Source: Owenweeksia sp963758205 (GTDB taxonomy: Bacteria; Bacteroidota; Bacteroidia; Flavobacteriales; Schleiferiaceae). Taken from it: a DNA stretch of 64,000 bases. The stretch lies in contig CAVWUM010000005.1 in NCBI GenBank assembly GCA_963758205.1, positions 1 to 64,000 on the forward strand, read 5' to 3'. Below, piece after piece: positions 19,029 through 28,091 of this stretch; position 1 is the first letter of the stretch, and the number at the start of each line of letters is the position of its first letter. The notes below the pieces were generated by a model. That model did no database searches. It worked only from the letters and a program-made list of their open reading frames with translations, and had not been told where the DNA came from. A program made the translations under genes and the position numbers.

Positions 19029-19916
19029 ATGGCGATAGAAAAGGAGGTAAAAAGCATTTTAAACAAAACCAGGGTTAGAGACCCTTGGTTTTTGGATGAT
19101 TATACCGTAAATCCATACAGCGGCTGTTCATTTAATTGCCTGTATTGCTATATCCGCGGTAGTAAATATGGCACCCATATGGAACGTAAGCTGGGAGTGA
19201 AAACTAATGCGGTTGAGGTTTTAGACAGACAATTGGCCAACAGGGCTAAAAAAGGCGAGTATGGAATTATAGTTCTGGCCTCTGCCACAGATCCCTATTT
19301 ACAGCTGGAGGAAGACCTGCAAATAAGCCGACAAATGCTGGAGGTAATTTTGAAGCATCGCTTTCCGGTGCACATCATCACCAAATCAAGTTTAGTAGAG
19401 CGAGATTTTGATCTTATCAAACAAATAGATGAAGCGGCTATATTACCCGCAGACCTTAGCGGGAAATTGAAACATGGAGCCCTGCTTACCTTTTCCTTTG
19501 CAACTATAGATGATCAAATAGCACGAGTATTTGAACCGGGCGCCACCTTGCCTTCGGCAAGGCATTTATCGGTTAAAAAAGCGCTCGCGGCCCAAATCTA
19601 TACAGGTATTAGCATGATGCCACTATTGCCTTATATTACGGATACTACCGAAAGTTTAAGCCGGATGTTCCAGACATTTTCTGACCTTGGGGTAAAATAC
19701 CTGATGCCCGCCACATTAACTCTTTTTGGTAATGGCAGCGCAGATAGCAAAACGCTAATGTTAACGGCCATTCATAGGCACTTTCCCGAGTTGCTTCCTA
19801 AATATCAAAAGTTTTTCAGCCACTCCAATCAAATGCCCGCCTACTATCAAAAGGCTTTTTCTGTAAAAATGAAGGAGATGACACAAGCCTATAGTTTGGC
19901 AGATAGAATTCTGTAG
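19029..19916 (+). CDS. SPL-like radical SAM protein
   Basis: 295 residues from ATG 19029 (MAIEKEVKSIL); the frame extends upstream to 18990 but into the inverted repeat, so I start at the internal ATG. NPYSGCSFNCLYCYI gives the 4Fe-4S cluster motif C-x3-C-x2-C. The pattern 'Y.x.NPY.GC...C.YCY' near the start and the ASATDPYLQLE and ITKSSLVERD motifs are typical of the spore-photoproduct-lyase-like (Rv2578c-type) radical SAM group, which occurs widely in non-sporulating bacteria. The reaction is unknown. Confidence 0.85.
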   Translation: MAIEKEVKSILNKTRVRDPWFLDDYTVNPYSGCSFNCLYCYIRGSKYGTHMERKLGVKTNAVEVLDRQLANRAKKGEYGIIVLASATDPYLQLEEDLQISRQMLEVILKHRFPVHIITKSSLVERDFDLIKQIDEAAILPADLSGKLKHGALLTFSFATIDDQIARVFEPGATLPSARHLSVKKALAAQIYTGISMMPLLPYITDTTESLSRMFQTFSDLGVKYLMPATLTLFGNGSADSKTLMLTAIHRHFPELLPKYQKFFSHSNQMPAYYQKAFSVKMKEMTQAYSLADRIL

Positions 19917-19993
19917 CGATATGATTTATGATCTTTTATTAAACAAATCTTTTTACAAGTGGTTGATTTCTTAAACCATTATAAAAAATCATT

Positions 19994-20068
19994 ATGAGAG
20001 GCAGGGGCGTTTACATTTCGGTAGGTACACTTATCTTAATTATTATTCTGATTTGGTTGTTGTTCTAA
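19994..20068 (+). CDS. 24-residue single-span membrane peptide
   Basis: The ORF starts MRGRGVYISVGTL and ends in IWLLF: a positively charged N-terminus followed by one hydrophobic helix that fills the rest of the peptide, as in stress-linked small membrane proteins. It has its own strong terminator 26 bp downstream, which supports expression as a separate unit. The 325-bp gap between the radical SAM and bestrophin genes holds nothing else but this and a promoter. Function unknown. Confidence 0.55.
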   Translation: MRGRGVYISVGTLILIIILIWLLF

Positions 20069-20093
20069 TAGGCAACCTTTCAATAAAATGTAG

Positions 20094-20130
20094 GGGTTTG
20101 ATGATTGTATAATCATCGAACCCTTTTTTT
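20094..20130 (+). terminator. Rho-independent terminator
   Basis: GGGTTTGATGATT (20094-20106) pairs with AATCATCGAACCC (20111-20123) with one G-U and a 4-nt loop, followed by seven T. Confidence 0.9.
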
Positions 20131-20208
20131 AGGGCTGTGGCCTGAGAGAAATTTGAAAGGAAATGTTGATCGCTTAAAACTCAAAGTCTAGATGGTTTAA
20201 GCGCTGCG

Positions 20209-20216
20209 TATATTTG
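20209..20216 (+). promoter_or_regulatory. Predicted -7 box for the bestrophin gene
   Basis: TATATTTG matches TAnnTTTG, 26 bp before the ATG. I see no good -33 TTTG. Confidence 0.45.
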
Positions 20217-20241
20217 GATGGTATAATCTGAACAACACATC

Positions 20242-21228
20242 ATGTACGCAAAAAGAAACTATGGCTTTTGGATGACTGTAAAATGGTCCATAAAGCCATT
20301 TATAGCGGGATTAATGTATTCATTGGTCATTGTGGCCATCGGGTATTTTTCTCCGGTAAAAGCAGTGATACCATGGCAACCCATAGGTGTAATAGGTATA
20401 GCAGTGGCTTTTTACCTGGGCTTTAAAAACAACAGCTCTTACGACAGAACCTGGGAGGCCCGCAAAATATGGGGTAGTATGGTAAACAACAGCCGCACTT
20501 TTGGAGCTGCTGTGGTAGCCTTTATTCAGGGGGAAAATGACTCTGAAATAAAAAGAGAATTAATTTACAGGCATGTAGCCTGGCTTACAGCTTTACAATT
20601 TCAATTGCGGCTCAGCCAGCCATGGGAACATATCAATGAGCGCCTCAATGAAAAATTTATCTCTACAGTTTGCAGTGCATACTTAAACCGGCTTGACCAG
20701 GAATTGGCAAAATATATTAGCAATGATGAGATAGAGGAACTGGAGAATAAAACTAACAGGGCCAGCCAGATACTTAAAAGGCAATCTGCCAGGTTGCAGC
20801 AATTGCGAAACGAAGGATATTTTGAGGATTTCAGGCACATGGAGTTTCACCACCTGATAGCCACGTTTTATGAGGACCAGGGGAAATCCGAAAGGATCAA
20901 AAACTTTCCGTTTCCCCGGCAATATGCCTCTACTGCGCTTTGGCTCACGTATGTATTTGCAGCATTGGTGCCCTTAGGTATGGGCGATATGTTCTCTGGT
21001 TCCACACCATGGGTGATTTGGGTGAGCCCCTTTATGTCGGCCCTGGTTATCTGGATTTTCTTTTTAATGGAAAAAATTGGTGACTACTCCGAAAATCCCT
21101 TTGAAGGAACATTTAATGATGTTCCTATTTCGTCAATTGCCCGTTCCATTGAAATTGACCTGCGCCAAATGATTGATGATGAAAACATCCCAGGCCCTAT
21201 ACAGGAGCATAATGGGTTTTTGTTGTAA
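20242..21228 (+). CDS. Bestrophin-family channel protein
   Basis: 328 residues matching the bacterial bestrophin/UPF0187 family, which form pentameric ion channels in the inner membrane. Hydrophobic helices near 18-38 and 46-58 surround the conserved FYLGFKNNSSYDRTWEARKIWGSMVNNSRTFG (key part NNSSYDRTWEAR at about 63-74). Two more helices lie near 232-250 and 256-275, with GDYSENPFEGTFNDVPI after them, also a family signature. The cytosolic middle part is helical. Ion preference cannot be read from sequence. Confidence 0.92.
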   Translation: MYAKRNYGFWMTVKWSIKPFIAGLMYSLVIVAIGYFSPVKAVIPWQPIGVIGIAVAFYLGFKNNSSYDRTWEARKIWGSMVNNSRTFGAAVVAFIQGENDSEIKRELIYRHVAWLTALQFQLRLSQPWEHINERLNEKFISTVCSAYLNRLDQELAKYISNDEIEELENKTNRASQILKRQSARLQQLRNEGYFEDFRHMEFHHLIATFYEDQGKSERIKNFPFPRQYASTALWLTYVFAALVPLGMGDMFSGSTPWVIWVSPFMSALVIWIFFLMEKIGDYSENPFEGTFNDVPISSIARSIEIDLRQMIDDENIPGPIQEHNGFLL

Positions 21229-21401
21229 GCGAGTCTATTCATTAGTCTGATTTTAATAATAGCCTGTAGTGCTAAACAACATATTTCTATCACTCCAATA
21301 AGCTAATCGGTTCAGCCTTTAAACTTTGAGATTATACTATCGTTAGCAATGCATTAATGTATCATTTCGATTTCTATCTAAATTGATTTAAACCTTTCAG
21401 C

Positions 21402-22115
21402 ATGCAAACCCCACCTGATTTCTCCAGCCTCAAAGCCCTGTTCATTAATTGTACACTAAAGCGTAGCCCTGAGTTGAGCCATACACATGGTTTAATGAAA
21501 GTATCTATGGATATCATGCGGAAGCAGGGGATAACGGTGGAATATGTGCGGGCTGTTAACCACCATATTGCTTTTGGGGTGTACCCCGATATGCGGGAAA
21601 ATGGATGGGATAAGGATGATTGGCCGGAGCTTTGGCAAAAGGTAAAGGAAGCCGATATCCTGGTATTGGGAACTCCAATCTGGCTGGGTGAAAGATCATC
21701 AGTATGCACCAAAATTATTGAGCGGCTTTATGCCCAATCGGGCCAATGGAATGAAAAAGGACAATCCATATTTTACGGTAAAACAGGCGGTTGCATTATA
21801 ACTGGCAATGAAGATGGCATAAAACACTGTGCCAGTGGAATTTTATTTGCGCTACAGCATCTTGGGTATTGCATTCCTCCGCAGGCAGATGCCGGCTGGA
21901 TAGGGGAGGCCGGTCCGGGACCTTCGTACATGGATGAAAATTCCGGTGGGCCGGATAATGAGTTTACACAGCGCAACACCACTTTTATGACCTGGAATTT
22001 AATGCACATGGCCATGATGTTGCAAGGTCATGGTGGATTCCCTACTCCCGGCAACCAAAGAGATAAATGGCAGGAGGGAGAGAATTTTGATCATCCTAAC
22101 CCAGAATATAGATAA
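21402..22115 (+). CDS. Flavodoxin-like NAD(P)H-dependent FMN reductase
   Basis: 237 residues in the flavodoxin-like fold: strand LKALFINCTLKRSPELSHT with the FMN phosphate loop TLKRSPE, DILVLGTPIWLGERSSVCTKIIERL as the second flavin loop, and GGCIITGNEDG as the third. The C-terminal part with GPGPSYMDENSGGPDNEF is seen in the NADPH-dependent FMN reductase/flavodoxin family of this length. Predicted cytosolic oxidoreductase; the physiological substrate is unknown. It stands alone between bestrophin and a secreted protein gene. Confidence 0.85.
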   Translation: MQTPPDFSSLKALFINCTLKRSPELSHTHGLMKVSMDIMRKQGITVEYVRAVNHHIAFGVYPDMRENGWDKDDWPELWQKVKEADILVLGTPIWLGERSSVCTKIIERLYAQSGQWNEKGQSIFYGKTGGCIITGNEDGIKHCASGILFALQHLGYCIPPQADAGWIGEAGPGPSYMDENSGGPDNEFTQRNTTFMTWNLMHMAMMLQGHGGFPTPGNQRDKWQEGENFDHPNPEYR

Positions 22116-22157
22116 GTCCAATTTTGGATACCTTTCATTTTTGATAATTCCCGGATA

Positions 22158-22898
22158 ATGAACCAGACCTATTCATTAAAATTTGCATTGATTTTATTCC
22201 TTTTGCTGGTACTTTTTAAAGGAAGGGCAGAATACAATGGTTATCACTTAAAATTTAGTATTGAGACTATTGAGGGTCAGATTATTGATGGCTACAATTA
22301 TATTGCGGCTGCTTATTTTGATTTGGATTCTGCCAGAAACAGTGATTATCTGGTAAAGAGGTTTTCTTCACCCATGTTTATTCATCCACCTCACGGTAGC
22401 GTTTATTTTTTCAAGAATAGATTGAGATATGATTACCAGCAAGGAGATGACTTAGAAATATATCACATTTATGGAGTGCTGGATTCCTCTTCCATTCCAA
22501 ACCGAAGGGTTAAGTCAATCACCCTTATAAGCGTCATCAATCAAAACTACTTAACCTCTATCTTCAATAAGTTAAGTATTAAAGATACTATATGGATGAA
22601 ATTTAAACCCAAAGAATATAAGCGGTATGTTGGTTACCTGTGCGATTACACTGTTTTTATTCACCAAAAAACAAAGGTTACAGAAGAGGCAGATATAGAG
22701 TTGCAAGCTCTGTTAGCTAACTATCAGGCCAAAATTGAAGAACTAGAAGAGGAGATGAAATTCGCTAATGGCCAGGAGCGTACGGATTTGAAAAAACAGA
22801 TAGACGACCTTTCAAATGAGATTGATGAGCAACTAGCTGAAATAATTTCCAAACTGAATGGGCAAAAAGTTGTGATTTTAGGCACCTGCACCTGCTAA
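22158..22898 (+). CDS. Exported hypothetical protein with coiled coil and CTC tail
   Basis: 246 residues. Residues 6-22 form a signal peptide or signal anchor. The mature part is beta-rich to about 165 (YNYIAAAYFDLDSARNSDY, LCDYTVFIHQ). Residues 174-234 are a heptad-like charged helix (ADIELQALLANYQAKIEEL...), probably a coiled coil. It ends in VVILGTCTC, two cysteines at the very end. I recognise no family. The flavodoxin-like gene lies 42 bp upstream and may be co-transcribed. Confidence 0.6.
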   Translation: MNQTYSLKFALILFLLLVLFKGRAEYNGYHLKFSIETIEGQIIDGYNYIAAAYFDLDSARNSDYLVKRFSSPMFIHPPHGSVYFFKNRLRYDYQQGDDLEIYHIYGVLDSSSIPNRRVKSITLISVINQNYLTSIFNKLSIKDTIWMKFKPKEYKRYVGYLCDYTVFIHQKTKVTEEADIELQALLANYQAKIEELEEEMKFANGQERTDLKKQIDDLSNEIDEQLAEIISKLNGQKVVILGTCTC

Positions 22899-22911
22899 TT
22901 GCATAAACCTG

Positions 22912-24123
22912 CTACTCATTTGGAGCAGGGTCGTTCAGCTCCTTAGTTATCATGCTCCTTAGGTTTACCGCTTTTTGCTGCTCAGATGCATCTCTGGCCA
23001 GGGTTTTAGCCTCTTGTGCCAAAACATTAGCACGAGCATAATCTTTATTAAGGTAAGCCATGTAGGCCTCCAGGGCCTTGTAACTGAAATCACTTCGTAT
23101 GGTACCAGCAAGCTCGGCCAGCTGCCTTGCCGCGTGGTTTGATTCTTTAGTGTTAAAGTTATCAGCTATTTCAAAGGCTTCTTCAAAAAGAAACTCAGCC
23201 TGGGCGCTATCGTTATCTAAAAATTCAGCGCGCTGCATAGCGGCTCTTTTCCACACTGTAAACATCTCTGTTTCTGAAGCAAATACTTTGCGGGTTTCAA
23301 AAGCCAATACTTCTTTTTTAGCCGCTTCCTCAGGGGAGTTTGGCAGTAAAACCGAAACAATTTTTTCGAGCATCACAGTATCCTTACTGGCCACGGCACG
23401 GTCAAAATTGTAGGAGTAGGCACTTTGATAAAAGGTTTTATAATCGATTTTATCAGCCAGCTTTGCGCGATTCTCTACAATAAATTGAGGGTATTTATAC
23501 TCAAGGTCAATACCATAAGTGGCCATGGTTGGGGCTATTTCCTGCGAAAGCAGTTGAGCATTATTAAGCCCATTTAAAAAGCCTGTAGCCAATGCCCTGG
23601 TTTCGTTAAATCCGGAGTTTAATGATTGGAACCGAATGAGCTCCAGCCATTCATTTGAGGTTAGGGAGTTGTCAACAAATTTCTTCTGCAGCGTGGCATA
23701 CTGCGTTTCAGCCTTCTCGGCTTCTCTAAGTGCTGATGCCAGTTCTCCAATGTTGAGGTAGCCGGTTTTTACTAATACCAAAGCTTCCTTACTGGTTATG
23801 TATAAAAATGAAGGTAACTTTTCAATTCCGAAAACTTCTGCCAGCCGGGCTCCCATATCACTATAAATATCCACCGCCAGGGGTACTGTAGCTTCATAAG
23901 CCCCTGCAAGTGTTGGGTCGGCAAATACGTCATCCTTTTGCATGCGGTAAAACTCATCACCATTTTCATACACCACCAAAAACAGCATTTTATCTTCATT
24001 CATACCTTCCTCAAGTACCTGCTGGTATTGAGTAAAGTTTTTTACATCATAAAAGCGCACCTGTGCAAATACAGCAGGGGTGCTCAACGCGGAAAGTAGT
24101 ATGGTGTAAATGAAGTTTTTCAT
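22912..24123 (-). CDS. Exported thioredoxin-like protein lacking CxxC
   Basis: 403 residues with signal peptide ending PAVFAQ. Residues 22-130 have a thioredoxin-fold pattern: LFLVVYENGDEFYRMQKDDVF stands where thioredoxins have VDFWANWCGPCKxMxxxVF, and GIEKLPSFLYI keeps the cis-Pro loop. The two catalytic cysteines are absent, so it is probably not a disulfide reductase. Residues 150-400 are helical (TPR-like), with many Ala/Glu repeats. It follows the CAP-domain gene by three bases in the same leftward operon. A chaperone- or scaffold-like role is possible. Confidence 0.75.
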   Translation of the reverse strand: MKNFIYTILLSALSTPAVFAQVRFYDVKNFTQYQQVLEEGMNEDKMLFLVVYENGDEFYRMQKDDVFADPTLAGAYEATVPLAVDIYSDMGARLAEVFGIEKLPSFLYITSKEALVLVKTGYLNIGELASALREAEKAETQYATLQKKFVDNSLTSNEWLELIRFQSLNSGFNETRALATGFLNGLNNAQLLSQEIAPTMATYGIDLEYKYPQFIVENRAKLADKIDYKTFYQSAYSYNFDRAVASKDTVMLEKIVSVLLPNSPEEAAKKEVLAFETRKVFASETEMFTVWKRAAMQRAEFLDNDSAQAEFLFEEAFEIADNFNTKESNHAARQLAELAGTIRSDFSYKALEAYMAYLNKDYARANVLAQEAKTLARDASEQQKAVNLRSMITKELNDPAPNE

Positions 24124-24126
24124 AGT

Positions 24127-24759
24127 CTATTTAAATCCTAAGTTCTGTACAAAAGTTACCTGCGGCACATTATCTCGGTTATAGCTGATGCCCGAAATGG
24201 CGCATCCTAATAAGGTATATTCGCCCATAAGGTTTCTGCGGTGGCCTTTACTGTTCATCCATCCTTCAACTACCTGGCGGGCAAACGCGCTGTAAGTTTT
24301 TAAGGGTAGAGCATTACCGTTTTTATCAACCGGATGGCCGTCCTTCATGTAATATACGTTGTCCTTCCCCAAAATAACAGGTGAAATTAAAGCGAGATTT
24401 TCCGCAACACCCATAAAGTCATCACCACCATAAGCCAGCACGCGTTTATAGGGTGTTTCCAGTTCTTTGTCTTTGCTGTTTTTGTGGTCTACACTTTTGG
24501 CTTTCGCCAGATATACAGCATGGTTGCGGGCTGCCTTATGTAGCACCTGGTTGTAGCTAAATGTGTTTTTTCTTTTTTGAGTACGCACCTCATTACTTGC
24601 GTGAAATACAGCGGCCTCAAGCAAATCCGTATCAGGATTGCTAACATCAAAAGTCTGGTTTACTACTTCCAGTTTAAAAAATTCATCAGCCGTCAGGTTG
24701 TAGTAATCCTGCTGAGGGGGCAGGATTAGAAGTGCCAGATATGTGAACCAGACTACCAT
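24127..24759 (-). CDS. CAP (SCP/PR1) domain extracytoplasmic protein
   Basis: 210 residues with an N-terminal hydrophobic signal. The CAP fold is marked by VFHASNEVRTQKRKNTFSYN, LHKAARNHAVYLAKAKSVDHKN (H92), GVAENLA (E120) and VVEGWMNSKGHRRNLMGEYTLLGCAI (H173), the four-residue CAP cavity in the right order. CAP proteins act outside the cytoplasm; in bacteria their roles are poorly known. It overlaps the OstA-like gene by 7 bp, so both are likely co-translated. Confidence 0.88.
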   Translation of the reverse strand: MVVWFTYLALLILPPQQDYYNLTADEFFKLEVVNQTFDVSNPDTDLLEAAVFHASNEVRTQKRKNTFSYNQVLHKAARNHAVYLAKAKSVDHKNSKDKELETPYKRVLAYGGDDFMGVAENLALISPVILGKDNVYYMKDGHPVDKNGNALPLKTYSAFARQVVEGWMNSKGHRRNLMGEYTLLGCAISGISYNRDNVPQVTFVQNLGFK

Positions 24760-26281
24760 ATCAATATTTCCTCTTTGGTTTTGGGCCGCTCAGTAAATCG
24801 TGGCGAAAAGCCTTCCAGCTTTCCATTTTCTCCTGCCGATTCGCTAATGGGGTAAAGTTTGGCCTCCGGTTTAGCCAAAAAAGTAATTGATTTTACCTGG
24901 CTATCCTTCAGTTTCATGAGTATATTGCTGCATACGGCCCGGTTCATTCCTATAAACTTCTGTTGATCATCTTTTGGAAAATAAATGGTTTGCCCATTTC
25001 CATTTACAAATACACGGGTGAGTTTGTTGGCTGTAAACTTGCCAAACATATCCCGGCCTTTAATCTGGTTGGATTTTGAGGCATCCACAATTCCGATAAT
25101 AAATGCATTTGAAAAAACCTTCAGGCTGTCCAGCTTTTCGGATCGGATGGTCATAAAAATGGTATCACCCGTTACCTGGCTGCTGTCGTTCCACACAATA
25201 GGATCCGTGTACATGCGTATCACCGAATCTTTTTCGGCATATACCAACGAGTCGCATTTTCCCTGTATGTCCTTCTTATAAAACTTCACCTTATGAAAAA
25301 CCTTCACTAAGCGAAACTCACCCATAATACTATCGGTCACCTTGGTGGAGAAAAGTGTATCCCCATGTATATGCAGGGTATCCTGCTCTTGTTTTACGCT
25401 GTAAATGGGCTCAAGGGTTACAAAGGTGCTGTCTTTAGCTCCGGTAAACTGCCCGTAGCCTCCAGTTATCACATAATGATCCACCGTATCATGAACGGTA
25501 ACATTACCGAAAGCCTCGCCAAATTCGGTGTGCTTTTCGTAATACAGGCTATCTCCCGTTAGGTATTTGTTCTCGTTATAGAGGTAGGCGTTTTTCTGAA
25601 ACTGGGCTATATCGGTAATGGTATTATACCGCCCGTTTTCGCAATAAATAAAGCTGCTATCACTGGTTATAGTAGTTTTCCCTTTAAAATAGGATATCCG
25701 GGTAACGCTATTGTAAATAAGTGTGTCAGATTCAATGGTGTACTTTGGGTTTACCAGCACCACGCTATCCTTAAAATTAAACACCTTCGCTTTTGAGTCG
25801 TAATACCCCTTTTGGCTGGTGAGCTTATTCTCATCGTTGGTAATAACGCCTCCGGTAAAGTAATAGGCCAGGTCGGTATTCCGGTCGTAATCCACCCTAT
25901 CGGTTACCAATTCCATTTTAGTATCCTTAAGCCTCACTACCTCACCTGTAACCTTTGCCAGCTTTGTATTTCCGGAGTATTCAAGGTAATCGCCCCATAA
26001 AAAAATGGTATCACCCTGGTTGATATGTACATTTTCAAAAGCCTGAATGCGGTTGTCTGCAGAGAAGAGCCATGCGCTATCACAGTACATCAGTGCACCC
26101 TCATGTTCAAAAATTACATTGCCAATAATCCTGGTACGGCCCGAACTGCGGGATGCATGGGCTTTATCGCCATTTTTAATGGTGATTTGCTTTCCTTTTT
26201 CTACCGATACTTTAGATTTACCCGTTTGTGCTGATAATCCTGTAAAAGATAAAAATAGAACTAAGATGAACAGGAAATCAA
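24753..26281 (-). CDS. OstA-like (LptA/LptD N-terminal fold) envelope protein
   Basis: About 509 residues of OstA-type beta-jellyroll repeats (GNVIFEHEGALMYCDSAWLF, FENVHINQGDTIFLWGDYLEY), a family used to carry or assemble lipopolysaccharide across the periplasm. Signal peptide FLFILVLFLSFTGLSAQ. No ATG, GTG or TTG in this frame lies between the PurA stop and the signal peptide; the open frame merely runs back through purA. If the TTT at about 26275-26277 were TTTT, a TTG at 26279-26281 overlapping PurA's TGA would give MIFLFILVLF, which I take as the start. It overlaps the CAP gene downstream. Confidence 0.82.
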
Positions 26282-27564
26282 GCCGTGGCAGTATCCCTGA
26301 GTTTAATGGTTTGCTTACGATCGGGCCCCACTGATACGATGGTGATAGGAACCTGTAGTTCCTTCTCCAGGTAAGTAACATAGTCCTTAAGATTTTTTGG
26401 AGCATCATCAAAATTTTCGAGCTTGGTGATATCCTCGGCCCAACCGGGAAGTTCTTTATAAATAGGTTCAACAAGGCTTTCATCTGTGCGATACGGCAAA
26501 TAATCAATTTCTGTGCCTTTGTAGCGATAGGCCGTACATACCTTGATGGTATCCATGCCGCTCAACACATCGCTTTTCATCATTATCAAATCGGTAACTC
26601 CGTTGATGTCAATAGCATACTTAAGTGCAGGCAAATCCAACCATCCGCATCTGCGGGGGCGGCCTGTGGTAGCGCCAAATTCGTGGCCGTTTTTACGAAG
26701 TTCCTCACCAGTTTCATCAAACAATTCAGTAGGGAAGGGGCCACTGCCCACGCGGGTACAGTAGGCTTTGAAAATGCCATACACGCTTCGGATTTTGTTG
26801 GGTGCCACCCCAAGCCCGGTACAGCTTCCGGCACAGGTAGTGGTTGATGAGGTCACAAAAGGATAACTCCCGAAATCAATATCAAGCAATGAGCCCTGTG
26901 CACCTTCCGCCAAAATGGATTTGCCACTGCGCAATGCTTCGTGTATGTAGTGTTCGGAATCTATCAAATGCATCCCTTTAAGGAAGTCAATGGCTTCAAA
27001 CCAGGGGCCTTCAAGCTCTTCAAGGTTGTATTCAAAATCGGTATACTGACTTAATATTTGCTTGTGCTTGCTTACCAACTGGTCATAGCGCTCTTTAAAG
27101 TCATCCTGCTCAATATCACCAACACGTAAACCGTTACGACCGGTTTTATCCATATAGGTTGGCCCAATTCCTTTAAGGGTAGAGCCAATTTTATTTTTTC
27201 CCTTGGCAGCTTCAGATGCAGCATCGAGCAGTCGGTGTGATGGTAAAATCAAATGCGCTTTACGGGAGATCATAAGCACCTCATTAACCTTTACGCCATG
27301 TGGCTGCAGGTTTTCAATTTCTCTGCGAAAAATTACAGGATCTATCACCACACCATTACCGATAATATTGGAACTATTAGGGTGAAAAACTCCTGAAGGA
27401 ATGGTGTGCAGCACGTGCTTGTGTCCTTCAAACTCCAGCGTATGCCCGGCATTGGGTCCTCCCTGAAAACGGGCGATAATATCATAGTTCCTGGTAAGTA
27501 CATCTACAATTTTACCTTTTCCTTCATCGCCCCACTGTAAACCCAATAATACATCTACTGCCAT
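26278..27564 (-). CDS. purA: Adenylosuccinate synthetase
   Basis: 428 residues, the usual length. Converts IMP, aspartate and GTP to adenylosuccinate in AMP synthesis. Signatures: GLQWGDEGKGKIVD (P-loop with the catalytic Asp), QGGPNAGHTL with catalytic His, GIGPTYMDKTGRNGLRVGD, and the C-terminal GTP-binding VSVGPDRKQTI. Cytosolic. Follows fur by 39 bp and precedes the OstA-like gene with a short overlap, so it probably sits inside a leftward operon. Confidence 0.97.
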   Translation of the reverse strand: MAVDVLLGLQWGDEGKGKIVDVLTRNYDIIARFQGGPNAGHTLEFEGHKHVLHTIPSGVFHPNSSNIIGNGVVIDPVIFRREIENLQPHGVKVNEVLMISRKAHLILPSHRLLDAASEAAKGKNKIGSTLKGIGPTYMDKTGRNGLRVGDIEQDDFKERYDQLVSKHKQILSQYTDFEYNLEELEGPWFEAIDFLKGMHLIDSEHYIHEALRSGKSILAEGAQGSLLDIDFGSYPFVTSSTTTCAGSCTGLGVAPNKIRSVYGIFKAYCTRVGSGPFPTELFDETGEELRKNGHEFGATTGRPRRCGWLDLPALKYAIDINGVTDLIMMKSDVLSGMDTIKVCTAYRYKGTEIDYLPYRTDESLVEPIYKELPGWAEDITKLENFDDAPKNLKDYVTYLEKELQVPITIVSVGPDRKQTIKLRDTATA

Positions 27565-27603
27565 CTAATAGCCGTTTTTATTTAATTTCTGATTCGGTTA
27601 AAT

Positions 27604-28059
27604 CTATGATTTGTTCTGTAACTCTTTGTTGCGCGTACCGTACAGGTAAAGGGAATGTGTGGTAATATCAATTCCAAAAACCTCGGCAACAGTATTTTTT
27701 ATTTGCTGAATGCGTGGATCGCAAAACTCCAGCACTTCACCGGTATCGGTTAGTATAATGTGATCGTGCTGTTTGTTGTAGTAGGACTTTTCGTAATAAC
27801 TCTGATTCTGCCCAAACTGATGTTTGCGTACAAGTTTACAATCCAGCAATAATTCAATAGTATTATAAAGCGTAGCCCGGCTTACACGGTAGTTTTTGTT
27901 CTTCATCAGTATGTAAAGCGACTCAATATCAAAGTGCTCATCATGCTTATAAATCTCCTCCAAAATAGCATAGCGCTCCGGAGTTTTACGCTGCTTGTTA
28001 GCCTCCAGGTACTCGGTAAAAGTCTGCTTTACAATATCAAAATCCTTATCTCCTATCAT
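27604..28059 (-). CDS. Fur-family transcriptional regulator
   Basis: 151 residues. Winged-helix N-terminus (KTPERYAILEEIYKHDEHFDIESLYILM, then YRVSRATLYNTIELL as recognition helix) and a dimerisation domain with HDHIILTDTGEVLEFCDPRI. The HxH regulatory metal site (HDHI) is present, but the structural CxxC pairs of zinc-binding Fur proteins are missing; only one Cys in EFCDP. It could be Fur, Zur or PerR by role. 32 bp downstream of spoT and 39 bp upstream of purA. Confidence 0.9.
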   Translation of the reverse strand: MIGDKDFDIVKQTFTEYLEANKQRKTPERYAILEEIYKHDEHFDIESLYILMKNKNYRVSRATLYNTIELLLDCKLVRKHQFGQNQSYYEKSYYNKQHDHIILTDTGEVLEFCDPRIQQIKNTVAEVFGIDITTHSLYLYGTRNKELQNKS

Positions 28060-28091
28060 CCCTTTTTCAAAGGTGGCGAAGTTACAAATAT

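Noticed and set aside
21229..21303. Frame after the bestrophin stop with a lipobox-like LILIIACSAKQ
   Set aside because: It has no start codon, stops after 25 codons and follows directly on the bestrophin stop; probably chance or a very old remnant.
22908..22929. CCTGCT/AGCAGG hairpin between convergent genes
   Set aside because: Six-bp arms, no T run and it overlaps a coding end, so not listed as terminator.
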